This document shows, in pieces, positions 23,209 through 35,461 of a stretch of 64,000 nucleotides of DNA. The stretch is taken from contig OX104130.1 of NCBI GenBank assembly GCA_944470555.2, positions 77,815,160 to 77,879,159 on the forward strand. Reading direction: 5' to 3'. This stretch comes from Heterobilharzia americana. Taxonomy: Eukaryota > Platyhelminthes > Trematoda > Strigeidida > Schistosomatidae. The stretch's first letter is position 1. The number at the start of each line of letters is the position of its first letter. The notes under the pieces were generated by a model. It was not told the DNA's origin, did not search any database, and saw nothing but the letters and a program-made list of their open reading frames with translations. Position numbers and translations under genes: made by a program.

Positions 23209-23529
23209 AAGTTGCAAACTAACATCAAAGACTGCAACCCTATCACATTCAGGCGGAAACTAAGGAAACTGCGGAAAAAGTTTTTCGCATCACATGACTT
23301 TCCTGCGATTCTTAGTATCCATGCCGTTTTCAGTGACCTGGAAGTTCACAGGCGAAAAGGTGAAACCTTTACCGAGGATAAAATTCTGAAACACGCGAAT
23401 AAACCTGGTCTACTTGCCACCTCTCTTGAAAAGAAACTCTGTAATAAACTCTACCTGATGAATATGTTGAAAGTAGGCAACAAGACTGTTGCAAACCCCA
23501 CGGAGACATGTGAAATAGTAAGCGAAAAA

Positions 23530-24924
23530 TTTGGCCTTTCTTTTACTAGTTGTGACCGCAGCATTGCTACACTCAGTAACACTGGAACACAAAATCTCGG
23601 AGGTTGAATTTAGCCTTAGCAACGTACGTGACTCAATGAACTCACTGAAACCCTCTCTTAGTGGGGCAGTAGATGGGACGCCTGGAATTTTCATCAAAAG
23701 CGGCAGCGCGGAACCCCCCATATCGCTAGCAAAAATATTCAGCCTGTCCTTAAACTCGGGCACTTTCCCAGTTTCATGGAAGATTAGTCATATTACTCCG
23801 TGCTTTAAGAAAGGCCCCAGACTCTACTCGGAAAGTTACCGCCCCATCAACATAATATCTGTCCTCTCGCGTATAATGGAGAAAGTAATGAAAAACGCCA
23901 TCTTTTCCCACCTTTCAGATCACAAACTTATGAGTCCCTCGCAGCATGGATTTCTGTCTAGGAAATCTTGTATCACGTAATTAACGAGCACGTAATTAAC
24001 GGTAGGGATGACGGAAACGTGGTCGTCTCGCATTGCATCGATTTCACCAAAGATTTTGACAGAGTGCATCACCCCTCACTCCTTCGGAAATTGAATTCAT
24101 TTGGAATAAGTGGCAAGTTGCATGACTGGATCGACTCATTTCTTTTGAACCGCATCCAAGCTGTCAAAACAGGCTCATATTGTTCTCTTCGCAAAAATAT
24201 CACCAGTTGAGTTATCCAAGGCCCTGTTCTCGGACCCCTTCTCTTTATAATGTATATAAATGACATATGCACCTGCTCTCAATCGGAGAAAACCTTCCCC
24301 TTTGCGGATGACTTGAAAGCGGTGCACACTTTTCACCCTAGCCAGTGTAGCAGCATCATTCGCCGGAATTTTCGCCTGAATGAAACCAAATTGACTCTAT
24401 ATAAGATGTGCGTGCGGCCACTACAGGAATACTGTCCTATCATACTTAGTTGCCTGCAGTCCAGTGGCAATCAGAAAATAGAGAAAACCCAACGACACTC
24501 TGCCAGACATATTTCTTCAGGTAATTCATACAAGGGCAGATGTCATGCTAATCGGTTACAGCCTATGTGGTTAAGGCGAACAAAGTTAAACCGCAGCGTT
24601 TTCCATAAAGTCCTACACCACGAAGTGACTACTGATGTGGATATAGTAAAGTTTGCTGGCAAAAAACCCTATAATCTTAGGGATCAAGACTGTCTGCTCA
24701 CACTACTATATGCGTCGAAACAGCTGAAGTCTTCATTTTTCACAACTCGTTACGCTAACATTTGGAATAGACTGCCGCATGATGTCCGATGCTGCAAGAC
24801 CTATCTCAATTTCAGCCGACCCTGGACCACTACCTCAATGAACTTGGAGTATGCGGGATTCTTAGTGTACCCTAAATGGACGACAATATGTTCTTTACTG
24901 GCCCACCAAATATCTAGAGTCTAA
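23530..24924 (+). pseudogene. Reverse transcriptase of LINE C, fragmented
   Basis: ITPCFKKGPR with SYRPINIISVLSRIMEKVM is at 23785-23900, SQHGFLSRKSC near 23940-23970, FGISGKLHDWIDSFL near 24100-24150, QGPVLGPLLFIMYINDIC at 24218-24272 and FPFADDLKAVHTF at 24298-24335 (FADD intact). The tail (YNLRDQDCL, IWNRLPHDVRCC) ends near 24850. At least three frame changes and a stop before the QGPVLG box inactivate it. Confidence 0.8.
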
Positions 24925-25000
24925 CACGCAATAATCCAGTGCAACCACTCAAAAATTTATCAAACGGTGAGTTATCTTTGTTGACCTACATAATATTTTA

Positions 25001-25955
25001 TGCAAATTTGTGGTAATTGTATTTGATGCTAGTTACTGTTCCTAATCTCAGTGCTGCCATGTTTCAGCTACTCTTAGCCCCTCCTACAACCAAACATTCC
25101 GCCCAGCTTTACCTTTTTTCTCTGTAACAAGCTAGGAACTTTTGCGCTGTACAGTAGCACAGGTCAGTTTTGCGTGACAGATCAAGCTTGACTACGGCGT
25201 GAGCAGAGGTACAACGGTCTTAAGTGTTGCCTGACGTGTGGTATATACCAAGGGGCGATTTAGCCAATAGTGTATGCACGGTCTTAGCCAGCTGACAGTA
25301 AGCTGGAAATATCCTCGTAACCATCATCTCTATTGAGCGTAGCACAAAAATATTAAAAAAATAACGTAAAAATATGCGAAGATAGTGAGAACTGACCAAC
25401 AGGCATGATGGTAGGGAGATAAACTTGAAATACCCTTGCCTCTGCTGCGGTATCTTTATGAAACCCACTGCTCTTGTACTTGTGATGACAAAATAATAGT
25501 AAAAAGAATGAGGTTACCAAAAAAGTCCTATAGATCTACTAGCCCAGCTCGTCATGCACCACCATATTGTATCTATAGTCCTGATATGGTAACACTCAGC
25601 AGGCAACACTCAGATCATCCCTCTCTCATGACTATATAAAGAGTAGTTACCATTACAGCAAAAAGCATGGGTCCTATTTAAATGTTTATAACTTCACCAA
25701 AGTTTTGTACATAGGTTTTCTACACATAAGCGAATACCTGGTCCAAAATCTTCTATTCTCCTTATTCCATAGTGATATCTTCGGCTTCAGTTTAGTTTCC
25801 ACCACTTTTGTATGCACCTTCATCTTCTTCCCCATAAGTTTATCTGTAAACAGTAGGTTTGATACCTCTTCAAGTAACTTATGCAGTCAGTAAAATGCAC
25901 TCACCTACATGCACCATGGTCGATGTACTTCTGCGTAGTATTTCTGTGCTCCTGT
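25001..25955. other. Unassigned stretch between LINE C and repeat R1
   Basis: No recognised coding or repeat sequence. It could include the 3' UTR of LINE C. Confidence 0.4.
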
Positions 25956-25959
25956 CCCG

Positions 25960-26420
25960 AATTTTGTCTGCCCCTCGCTTTTGTTATACATTTTTCAGGT
26001 TTACCCAAACAGTCCTCCATCCACATGGAATCCCAGTAGTTCAATTTGTCAGCGTGCACTATGCCATCTAGACCTTACGACGAACGCATAAAGCCCGAGG
26101 CCACAGCTGTACTACCCGCCCTACCTTGAAGAATATTGGAAGACTCAAACAATAGCCGAATATTTCCTACTTTTGAACTGAGCTTGCCTCAGCGTGATGA
26201 AAAATTATGCTGGTGTTTATCTGTTTCATTCTTTGCTGTCTGCAAAACATCAGCGTTCTTACTCTAGAAGCACCTTTTATGTACCGGAAAGAACGGTGTC
26301 CATTGTATAGCTTCACATCATACATAACAGTCAGTTCGCATTACCGAAATGATCAGACCTGTAAACCGGTTTGTTTTCATGTGACTTATGCTGTATGGAA
26401 TATATTATTATCATTAAACA
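25960..26420 (+). repeat. Dispersed repeat R1, copy 2
   Basis: Matches 14140-14580: ACCTTGAAGAATATTGGA near 26120, TTTGAACTGAGCTTGCCTCA near 26173, ACCTGTAAACCGGTTTG near 26356 and a TATATTATTATCATT tail. Diverged but collinear. Confidence 0.6.
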
Positions 26421-27037
26421 TTTAAGTTATGTGAAGAATATTAAAACGGGAAAATTTTGCATTGTAAGTTAAATTATTGAAGTGAGATTTTTAACTGTCA
26501 CAAAGCTGGTATGTAATTTCTGTTCTAACGCTGTTTCCCTCACAAAATATGCGTTCAAGGTAAGGTACAGTCGAATTCTTATACTTAGCTTCACGAGCAT
26601 ACAATCTTATGTAGTTTCTGTTTGTCCTCCCTGACGCTGTAGCGTTGAAACTGTACGCTACTTTTACGCGTGATCCTTGATTATATCTCTTGTCGATTTC
26701 TTGTCGTGCTCGGCTCATTATTACTGTATACATGTTTATATTAATATAACGATATATTCTGTCTGGATAATTTAAGGCCACATTGTTACGTATAGACAGC
26801 GTATTCCCATCCTTTTAGACTGCACACATTACTGTCGGCTGCACATCTCACTTAGAATCTATTATAAGAAAGGGACTTCAGGAAGCAAAGCGTTCAAAGA
26901 TAGACAGCTCTAGCAATAAGAATAAAAGAGTCGGTTCCACCAATAATTCAGGTTGTGACCGAAACTGTATCGCGTGATATAATCCAGATCCTGACGAACT
27001 TACATGCCTTGCACCGTTCGTCAGGGCTGAAGACATT

Positions 27038-28116
27038 ATGTCGGTCATGAATAATAACATCAAGGAAAATAGAGAAGAAATCGACAGTATTAAGTCTATG
27101 ACAGATGGAACCAAGAGAGTAGTTGAGGACTTCCAACCCTTAGCATATCTTTCTGGGAAACGCAACAACCTAATCCTAAACCATATTGAAGAAGCTGAAA
27201 AGCTAATAGATTACTTGGCAACTGAAGTAATGAAGAGGCTGGTGTCTTCTCAACAGAAAATAGTATATAATGTTTCCGACACCATATCTTTAGATGTCGT
27301 CAAGAAAAAGTTATTAAACTCATGTGGCATGACTTCTGTGCGCTGTGATTATAAACGCTTCCGCAAGAAAGCAACACAGCTAAGTTGTCCCGTTCTTTTC
27401 AAGTTCACCACCTCATATGTTGCTAAGAGGTTCATTAACTGTCGGGTTAAGATTAAACAGTAATTTTAAAACTATCACAGTTGTACAGGACAGATCTCTT
27501 TGTCAGCACAGAAAACAAAAGAGAAAAGGGCCTACCACTCTGACATCCGCAAACTGCGAAGGCACTGGATGTCCTGAGAAACATTCGAACAGTGCTGCTA
27601 TGACCAGTAATCCCATTGCGCCAACCACTCTGGTGGTAAAGCAATCCCAAATCGACTTGGACCTGAGTAACCCGGATTGTTTCCTCATGAAACCCCAACT
27701 ATCAGCACTGGCCGCCCTAAGTTGAATATCGATAAAACTCTTTAGCTGATAGTAAGGTCACTAAACACAGACCTGTAGGTAAAACTATGTACCTAAGATT
27801 TACTAGACTCTTGAAGGAAGTCATTTTTGAATGCATTTTGTCTGATGATGGCGAAGAAAACTTCGTAGCTAACACAGTCTCCATAGCCAAAACCGCTACT
27901 GGATCTATGGGAAGTAAGGTATCTCGAAAAGAAAACCCACCGAAAGGGCGTGTTACACACCCAACCTCAACCGCTAGAAAGAGACACTGCAACAACTTGA
28001 AGGCATCTGACATTAGACAGTACCCTAGATCACGTTTACCCAGGCATCAGGGCTCCAACAGGATGCCATGTAGCATGCTAATTACATTCATGTCATACAG
28101 GTCACGTATACCCTAA
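27038..28116 (+). pseudogene. ORF1-like protein of LINE D
   Basis: First part: MSVMNNNIKENREEIDSI, then LIDYLATEVMKRL and CPVLFKFTTSYVAKRF, up to 27463. It continues in other frames (27417-27725, 27787-28116) as low-complexity, basic sequence. The N-terminal portion is rich in E, K and N and may form a coiled coil, as in CR1 ORF1 proteins. It aligns in order with 20850-21308. Confidence 0.55.
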
Positions 28117-28371
28117 CCAAACCTATGTCGGCACCCGGATGACCCTAGCCATGGGAATGTATATAATTACTCCCCCAATGCCACCCCTACTTTTGAGCCT
28201 TATTAAAATTTTTTTGGGACCCCGAACAATATGTACGACACATGGTTCACGAGCCTGCAGCTACCATCCTCGTTTTGCACCGATCACGAACTGTACTGTA
28301 CGTCACCATTAAGAATGAACAGCGCATCGACTACGTGTGCACACCCTTAAAAAGCAAGTGATCATAAATCG

Positions 28372-29298
28372 TTGTACAACAAAACTTCACTGGTCATATC
28401 GCCATTCACCACCACTGAGTCTCATGTCCGTAACGCGAGTAGCACATCGTCTAATGAATTAAGTATAGGAAATTTCTCTAACCAACTAGACGTTCAAGAT
28501 ATTGTAAAACATTTCACAAGTCATAGTAACCTTTTCACACTTCTGCTCATCAGCGCACGGTCGTTGCCGAAGGAAATTCCTGACTTGAGAACGACAGTCT
28601 TGCTATCTAAACCTAGTGATATTAGCTACTGAATCATGGTGCCCCACCTCAGTCCTTGATGTAGACTTGTGCATAGATGGTTATACCCTTCATCGAACTA
28701 ACCGAGATCATAAGCGTGGAGGAGGTTGTTTGATTTATATGTGTAGCCTTGCCACAACTAATAAGGTTGAAGATGGTTTATTAAATGCCCTGCCTGATTC
28801 AGTATGGGTTATTATAAACGGTACCAACTACAAAATCCCCGTAGGCTGTGTTTATAGAACACCATGTTCATAAAGAGAAGCTGATGAGCCCATTGCTAGT
28901 CATTTTCTCATGCTGCATCCATCAACGCTGACTTCAAACTGATTGCAGGAGACTTTAACCTGCCTGAAGTTAACTGGGAGACCAGTTGTGGCCCACAAAG
29001 CTGTGATGAAATACTTACAGTCTTGGATTTCCATGGATGGAGGCAATATGTCTATTCACCCCCAAGTGGAAGCAGTACGCTGGATCTAGTTTTTTGCCGT
29101 GACATCGTCCTAGTCACCACGTGGGCTGGCGGCAAATTCGCTAACACTAACCACAGAATGGTTTTCTGTTGCCTACCATTATCCCCTCCCCGTGAGGAAA
29201 ACAAGGAACCTGTGAGAAATATTTTTCACCGTAGATACAGAGGCAGAAACCGGGAGGTATTCATCGAGCCCCTCAGGTGCAGCCCATGGGCTGAGTAA
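28372..29298 (+). pseudogene. Endonuclease domain of LINE D
   Basis: ATESWCPTSV at 28621-28650, TNRDHKRGGGCLIYM near 28700-28745, VGCVYRTPCS near 28842-28873, AGDFNLPEVNWET at 28948-28984, then STLDLVFCRD near 29073-29100 and TNHRMVFCCLP near 29145-29180. The metal-site GDFN is intact. Stops at 28632, 28871 and 29296 interrupt it. Confidence 0.8.
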
Positions 29299-29301
29299 TT
29301 C

Positions 29302-30522
29302 ATGACAGCCTCATCAACAGAGTCACTTTCGTTTTTCTATAGAAGTATAATGCTATGTCTAGATATCGTTGCCCCCATGAGAGCAGCTAAGGTGAAGAAG
29401 AATGAGGGCCAATGCATCCCTCGAATACTTCGGTACAAGTCACGAAAATTATCCAAGCTATATCATTCCTCCAAAGACTTTCTGGTGCTGCACTCAATCT
29501 ACGACACAATTAAGACTTTGCGCGCACAAGACTCAGTAAGTGAAGAGCTGAATGCCCTCAAAAGTGGTTCTAGGATACATAGTCTGATCTCCCTTTTGAA
29601 TAAGCGTTTGCGGGCATTGAGAAACATGGCTTGTTTATTACACAACGGAATGGTCTGTAACGATCCTCTCGAAATTTGTGAACTATTTAGCGAATCCTTC
29701 GCAAAATTCAGTCCTAGCATGTTAAACCTCACCACTTTTACACTGCTCACCACAGATTCATGCGCCAGTGTGAATTTCGCTGTCAAAAGTATCGCAGAGG
29801 CCATCATGAACTTGCGACTATCAACAGGTATGGGAATGGATAACCTAAACTCAATTGTTATCAGGAGCAGTGTTGACGACATGTCGCCATTCCTGTTTAA
29901 GATATTCACCCTATCAATGGAAAGTGGTGTATACTCCACTGAATGGAAAACTAGCGGCATAACGCCTCGCTATAAATCCGGAGACAAATCAAACGCCAAT
30001 AATTACAGACCCATCAACATAACACCAGTCCTCTCTAGACTTTTGGAAAAAGTAATTAAAAGCAGTGTCTCTGATTACCTAATAACAGAAAACCTAGTCG
30101 CAAAGTCTCAGCATGGTTTCATTAAGAATAGGTCCTGCGTTGCTTGCTACTTTGATTTCTTCAACTTCATCACTAGTAACCATGAGGCTAGTAAAGTCGT
30201 CGTTGTTCCATACTTTGATAAATCAAAGGCATTTGATAAGGTGTCTCATAAGGTACTCCTTAATAAGCTACAACCAATTGGTATTAGCGACCTCCTACTT
30301 GGTGGGATAAAATTATTTCTTGGTGATCGTGCCCAAATAATCAAAGTAAACCCCGTGCAGTCTGAACCTAGACATATAACTAGCAGAGTTATACAGGGCA
30401 GCGTCCTTGGGCCTTTGTTAATCATAATTTATATTAACAGTGTGCGTAACTGCTTCAATGAAGGCAAAACATTCCTATACGCCGATGACTTGAAGGTTGT
30501 GTACACTTGTCACCTTCATTAA
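29302..30522 (+). pseudogene. Reverse transcriptase of LINE D (long open remnant)
   Basis: An open stretch of 406 codons. Motifs: SGITPRYKSGDKSNANNYRP near 29955-30010, SQHGFIKNRSC near 30105-30140, FDKSKAFDKVSHKVLLNKL near 30213-30270, QGSVLGPLLIIIYINSV near 30394-30445 and FLYADDLKVVYT at 30472-30507 with intact YADD. It stops right after the active site, and the tail resumes at 30694 in another frame. The linker before RT (MRAAKVKKNEG, YHSSKDFLVLHSIYDTIKTL) is typical of CR1 pol. Confidence 0.85.
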
Positions 30523-30693
30523 CTACGTAATACTCTAGATACTGCCCGACCGGAACTAAGTAAACTTGCACCATGGTGTGCTGAGTCGCACTTTGGACTC
30601 AATAATGACAGATGTGGTTGGCTTACCATAGGCAATGACAACCATGACCTGAGCCTCGAGGTATGCGGAAAGCAGACACCTAGACTAGCTTCT

Positions 30694-31358
30694 GTGCTAG
30701 ATATTGGCGTCGGATGTTACGGAGACTTGACGTTCTCGGAACAAACAGAATATATCAGATCCAAGTCACTCAAACCTTTGGGATGTATCATTCGTAAATT
30801 CTATAGCACTGACTCACGGGTTCTACTCTATAAATTGTGCATTCGCCTACTTTTAGAATATTGCCCGTTCATTCTCAGCGGCCTCCGTCGAAGTGACACA
30901 CTGAAAGTTGAAGCGGTACAACGTCATTCACCTTCAGAACATTAGGAATTGACTGTAATCTGGACTACACGTCCAGATGGGACATGTTGGGGTTAGAAAC
31001 ACTCTGGGAGAGGAGACTTAAACTGAACCTTATATTTTAATATAAGTTACTTCATCAGCACTTGCACCCTCATGGTCCGCAAACCAAGCAAATTGTAACG
31101 TCTACATACAGTATGCGCAACCACAAAGTATTGGTTGAAACTGACTGTCGTGCGACGAGCTTGCGAGATAATTCCTTACTCAATAAATTCTGACACATTT
31201 GGAATAGGCTTCCAGAAGGAACTCGTGCGGCAAGCTCGTTGACACTTTTCCGCTCTTCACTTAATGGGCTATTAATAAACGACGAGTGTATCGCCCAATT
31301 AGCTACCATCTATACTTCCTGGGCTAATGAGGACGTACTTGAACCTCTAGATATATGA
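30694..31358 (+). pseudogene. RT thumb and C-terminal tail of LINE D
   Basis: VGCYGDLTFSEQTEYIRSKS, LGCIIRKFYSTDSRVLLYKL and LLEYCPFILSGLR are read at 30706-30895. Then, in other frames, YSMRNHKVLVETDC (about 31110) and FWNRLPEGTRAASS (about 31199-31240) follow. Frame changes near 30945 and 31040. Confidence 0.75.
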
Positions 31359-31380
31359 AAATGAGCTATTACAGCCCTTG

Positions 31381-33260
31381 AGTTCCTCCTACACCTATAG
31401 GTTGACGAGTGCTTACAAGGGTGTGAGTACTGCTTCCCCTCCTCACTATAATGAACTTGTGTGCGCTGGTTCCCTCTCAAAGCTACTACGATACACCCCA
31501 GGTATAGAAAAGTTTTAAGAATCTTATGATGGAAAAACTACGTGGTTAATCACACATACGAATATGAAAATGTACATAAAGTTCGGATAGGTCTGGAAGT
31601 ATGGGAACTTCTCCCTTTTCCAAGCTGGTCTGCTTGGTAATTCCCTTTCTCCCGTCTGCTCGGGCTTCTTCTTTCTTTTTTTTTACTTTACAGCAACAGC
31701 TCGATGACGACATTCAGTGCTGAACTCCAATCTGGACATATCTACTAAGTGGAAATAATGCCTGATGTTTAACTCCATGAATTATTGAACTGCTCCCAAT
31801 CTTTCGCGGTTCCTGGAACATCTTCACAATCAGCTTATCAGCTGGACAGGACTTTTCTTGCGATGAACCGTCTAAAGTTTCCCAACAGCCACAGTGGCAC
31901 AAATATTCTGAACAAATGATCAAACGAGAGACCACTAAACCTATTGGCTCGGAATATGACTTACCTGCAGTAATTCCACACTACATGCTTTATAGTACTC
32001 TGTATCAAGTGATGTTTTCAAGTAAAAGTTACCATGCGTCAAATGATGCTGCTTACGCTAATATGAACGATGCCTGAAGTTAATATAACTGATGCAGTTT
32101 GGACTCTTAACCACCTCAACGTCTACCTTCATCTACTACTAGAAGTACTCCCAGTGGAATTAATGTATACTACCTTTAAACCACATGATGAACTGGAAAT
32201 GCATGGATTTAGGTGCTCGCCTTGGTTATATAACTGTGGATACTTACTGCAACTCCAGGTGGTATAAATAGGCCGTTTGTGGTTAGCAAGGCTAAACACT
32301 GAGGAACTTGCTAGTGAATGGGCATTTATATTACTGAATAAGAAACTATGCAAGTGGGCTAACAATGTCGTCTAGTTATAACGCAAACTTCGAACATTGA
32401 GTGCTATTGTCGCTGATACTGGAGCCTATCTGTGTAATGACAGATGGAAATCCATACCCATCCCTTGATATTCAGCAAGTTTTAATAAGTTTGTGCCTAT
32501 CAATAACTTGCCATGTGAGTTATATAATTTCTGGCACTATTCTGTAAACTTTCAAAATCATCATTTTGACGGCGCTTGTGAACTGGTATCTGTCATGTTA
32601 ATTCCATTATATGGAAATGAGAATTTTTACTATCTTCACTTTGACGCTCTGCATATGCTGAAAGTGGTATTTTCTTTGTCCCCTAACCGCGATATGGTGT
32701 TTTTGATGGAGTGCTGACGCAAAGCTGGGTCCTGAAGATTCATACTTCTGCCGTTTACAGCCATATAGTGTGTGACTTTTCGCCAAAATAATTTTTGACC
32801 AAATGCTACTAAATGCAATGTTCTTTTGAGATATTTTGCCGTCCAACAAGCCTTTCCGTCTTTTTCATCAGTCTTCACACCTAGGTAGGGTTCTGATTAG
32901 CTGACGTACAACCGGCCGCCTGTTAGATAAAATCAATATAACACGCCTCCCATAACTAGCGAGTTCGAATTTTGTTCGATTGCTGCTATGCCCGCTGCTA
33001 AAAGATTCGAGTAAGCATAGCTTTCGCTACTTTGCTACAGCAACCTCTACCCAATGTTTTCAAGCCGAGGTGCGGTGGACGGTACCTGATATGCGGCATT
33101 TCACACTATCTAGCGGCAGCTGATCCGGTAGTGTTCGCCTTCATGTGTCATCTGGACCTTACCCCCGTAAACACATTAAAAGCACCACACGACGTTTCTA
33201 TCACGGTGCCTTTTGACAACCGGCCAGAGATAAATGAGTGAGAATCTGCCTATTCGTCCA
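31381..33260. other. Unassigned stretch
   Basis: No recognised gene. A tRNA-like GTTCGAATTT box near 32970 and a CCGCCTGTTAGATAAAAT segment hint at an old SINE, but the evidence is thin. Confidence 0.4.
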
Positions 33261-33639
33261 GTGTAACTTAACATAATAATAATGACTTGTCCTTGCAAAT
33301 AAAAGCACACGCCGGTTTACAGGCATGATTACATAATTATACCAACTAAACTTCGATGCCGGTAATTGATTGATAATTCGAAATAATTGAGGTAATGCAC
33401 AAATAAAACGAAATTATCCAGGTTGAAAACAAAATATCAAGTTCCAGTGATCAAAGGATCCGGCAAAACATAAGGTCCAAAATAGAAATATTTCACTCAA
33501 ATTTAGAAACGGAAGGAGTCCCAAGTCACAATTTAAGCACCTGTTGCCATAGTCGCGGTGACTAGAAATCTCACCGGGTATAGCAGAATCCGTACGCCTT
33601 GCATACGTTGAGAGTAGTGGTCAGAGTTTACAAATGGCT

Positions 33640-33785
33640 GTTTTTAGATACTGGGAATAAAGTTTGAGGCGATGAGTACCGGGTTCGGGCCTCAGTAGGA
33701 ACAACCCCCCTCACTGGAGCGAGGGTACATCCAACTGACAAATCCAAAATAGGACGTCCTGAATCCCCTGTTATTCACCAAGGTC
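33640..33785 (+). mobile_element. Decayed SM-alpha-like SINE with hammerhead remnant
   Basis: A box-B-like GGTTCGGGCCTC (33680-33695) and GGAACAACCCCCCTCACTGG linker are followed by GGTACATCCAACTGACAAATCC-AAAATAGGAC (33724-33755). The GAAA box and part of stem III are lost. Confidence 0.6.
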
Positions 33786-35268
33786 AATACAAGGTGGAGT
33801 TAAAGTTTGTTTAGTCACCTTAAAAGTGTTCAATGTCTGAGAGGTCACCATAGTTAGGGGGGATGCCAGTGTCTTTCCAAGCTGGACAAGGACCAATGTA
33901 TAATTTGGCTGCTGACGGAAAGCAAACCGCATCACCTTCACGGCAGGGGATATATAGCAACCAAGAAGACACAAACAGCATAACCATTTAAGCCTTCAGC
34001 AGTTAGCCTCTATAGCTGAGACAGATACACGGAAAACAAGAGGGAAGCGAGGGCTTAAAGAAGACGAAAGAAAATGTGGATGCTTTTTACCTGATATGTT
34101 TAATGACATACTCCAAGAACTAAAGCATAGATAATTTGTGTACACAGAATATAAACTTGTGTCTACTACACTACAGAGTTGCATTTATCAGTGCTAATAA
34201 CGGCTGGTTACTTCTGGGTGACACAGGTTAAAGGCTGTGGCCATTCTAGCTACTATGGCTTAGTTCACTTGATAGCAGCTTGCGAGACACTGCGTAATCG
34301 GAGTTAGCTGAACCGTGGAATTTAACTAAGGAAACCCTCATGGAGACCCGAAGAGAATTATCTATCAGAAGGTGTAAACCCGTGTGTCTCCATAATTTTC
34401 TCTCTTTGAGTCTGATGCCACTGGAATTCACTGCCTGCTTATGTAGCCACCGCTCCATATGTCGATAGCTTCAGTGAAATTTCGCAGAGCTTCGCAGTGA
34501 CGTACAGGTTACACCCATTTGGGATAGTGGCTAGGCTAAAGCAACCAGCTGACTCTGCAGCATTCCAACACAGCTACCTCCATGCCGATTCGCCTGTAAT
34601 GCCACTACCACGATGGACTCGGCCAACTCTGATACACCCCCATTAGTTTTCTCATCTCTTCTGTCACCATATCACCACTAATATCAGGATTTCCATTTCC
34701 CTTGTCCATACTATGGCTTTCCGTCTTTGCTGTCCTCCCTCTAACTTTCCATGATTTCACCTTATCCGTCAAAGATCTCCATGCCACCGTTTACTACCCC
34801 GTCTTACTCGGGTCTACCTTTCCATTAATTCTACTTTCCTCACTTTCATTTCCATTACTTTTTTCTTTTCTTCTTCTTGACTATGTTTTCATTACCTCTG
34901 TCTTCCTTTTATGACCACTTTGAACAACTCCCTAGCATCACAACATCTGAGGAACCTGTTTAGATGATAGTCTTAGTAAAAATGGTACACTTCCTTACAA
35001 ATTTAAACAACACCCAACAACTCACCAGGCTCACTAGCGATACAGAAGGCAGGTGGGTGGATCTACTGCACCACTTTAGATTGAAGACAATGGGAGAGGA
35101 GCGAGTTTGAAGAAATTAAGCAGCATGTTAGATCAAAAAAAAGATATTGGATTGGGTTTTGGATATTTTACCGCGTATTTTGAGAAAATAATGAGTTATG
35201 GGGAGTCGGATGAAGTATAAAATATGTATCAACTGGTAGTTCTAAAATCCTGTTTATTTTTCAAATAG
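33786..35268. other. Unassigned; expected to hold the missing first exon or promoter of the TRAFD1-like gene
   Basis: No ATG-led exon with a CxxC motif and a phase-2 splice donor could be identified. A pyrimidine-rich block lies at 34690-34910. The first exon may also lie further upstream. Confidence 0.35.
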
Positions 35269-35461
35269 CAAAGAGAGCGTAGCTGAAAATAATTTCATTA
35301 TTCATGAGGCTTTTTGCACTCGAAATTTGAGAAGGTGTTCAGATTGTGGTAAGACTGTTATGAGGACTCAGATGTCCAAACACCGATTGGAAAGACATGG
35401 GAAAACCCCTTGTACCAATTATGAGCCTCTGATCGAAAGCTTTGATATGACAGAGCCTAAA
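35269..35461 (+). CDS. TRAFD1-like exon: first TRAF-type zinc finger
   Basis: Acceptor TTTATTTTTCAAATAG, entry phase 2, 193 nt. It reads NNFIIHEAFCTRNLRRCSDC and continues to the C and H ligands MSKHRLERHGKTPC. The Cys/His spacing follows human TRAFD1 (HEIHCQRNIGMCPTC). It ends after ESFDMTEPK at a GTATGT donor. Confidence 0.85.

Larger units (their letters stand above)
20600..25000 (+). mobile_element. CR1-like LINE C, nearly full length but decayed
   Basis: Order along the plus strand: an ORF1-like region (20620-21960), endonuclease (22440-23210), RT (23530-24320) and RT tail (24360-24925). The whole is about 4.4 kb. It parallels element D at 26880-31380, and both ORF1 regions share phrases such as CPVLF-F. 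ORF1 followed by EN-RT is the plan of CR1/jockey-group LINEs. Many frameshifts and stops mean it is inactive. Confidence 0.8.
26880..31380 (+). mobile_element. CR1-like LINE D, nearly full length but decayed
   Basis: About 4.5 kb with the order ORF1-like (26940-28116), EN (28372-29298), RT (29302-30522) and RT tail (30694-31358). It has the same plan and orientation as LINE C, but differs enough that the two are separate subfamilies or old copies. Confidence 0.8.

Noticed and set aside
34605..34787. Minus-strand 60-codon ORF near the start of the TRAFD1-like gene
   Set aside because: No motif, opposite strand, and it lies across a pyrimidine-rich block.
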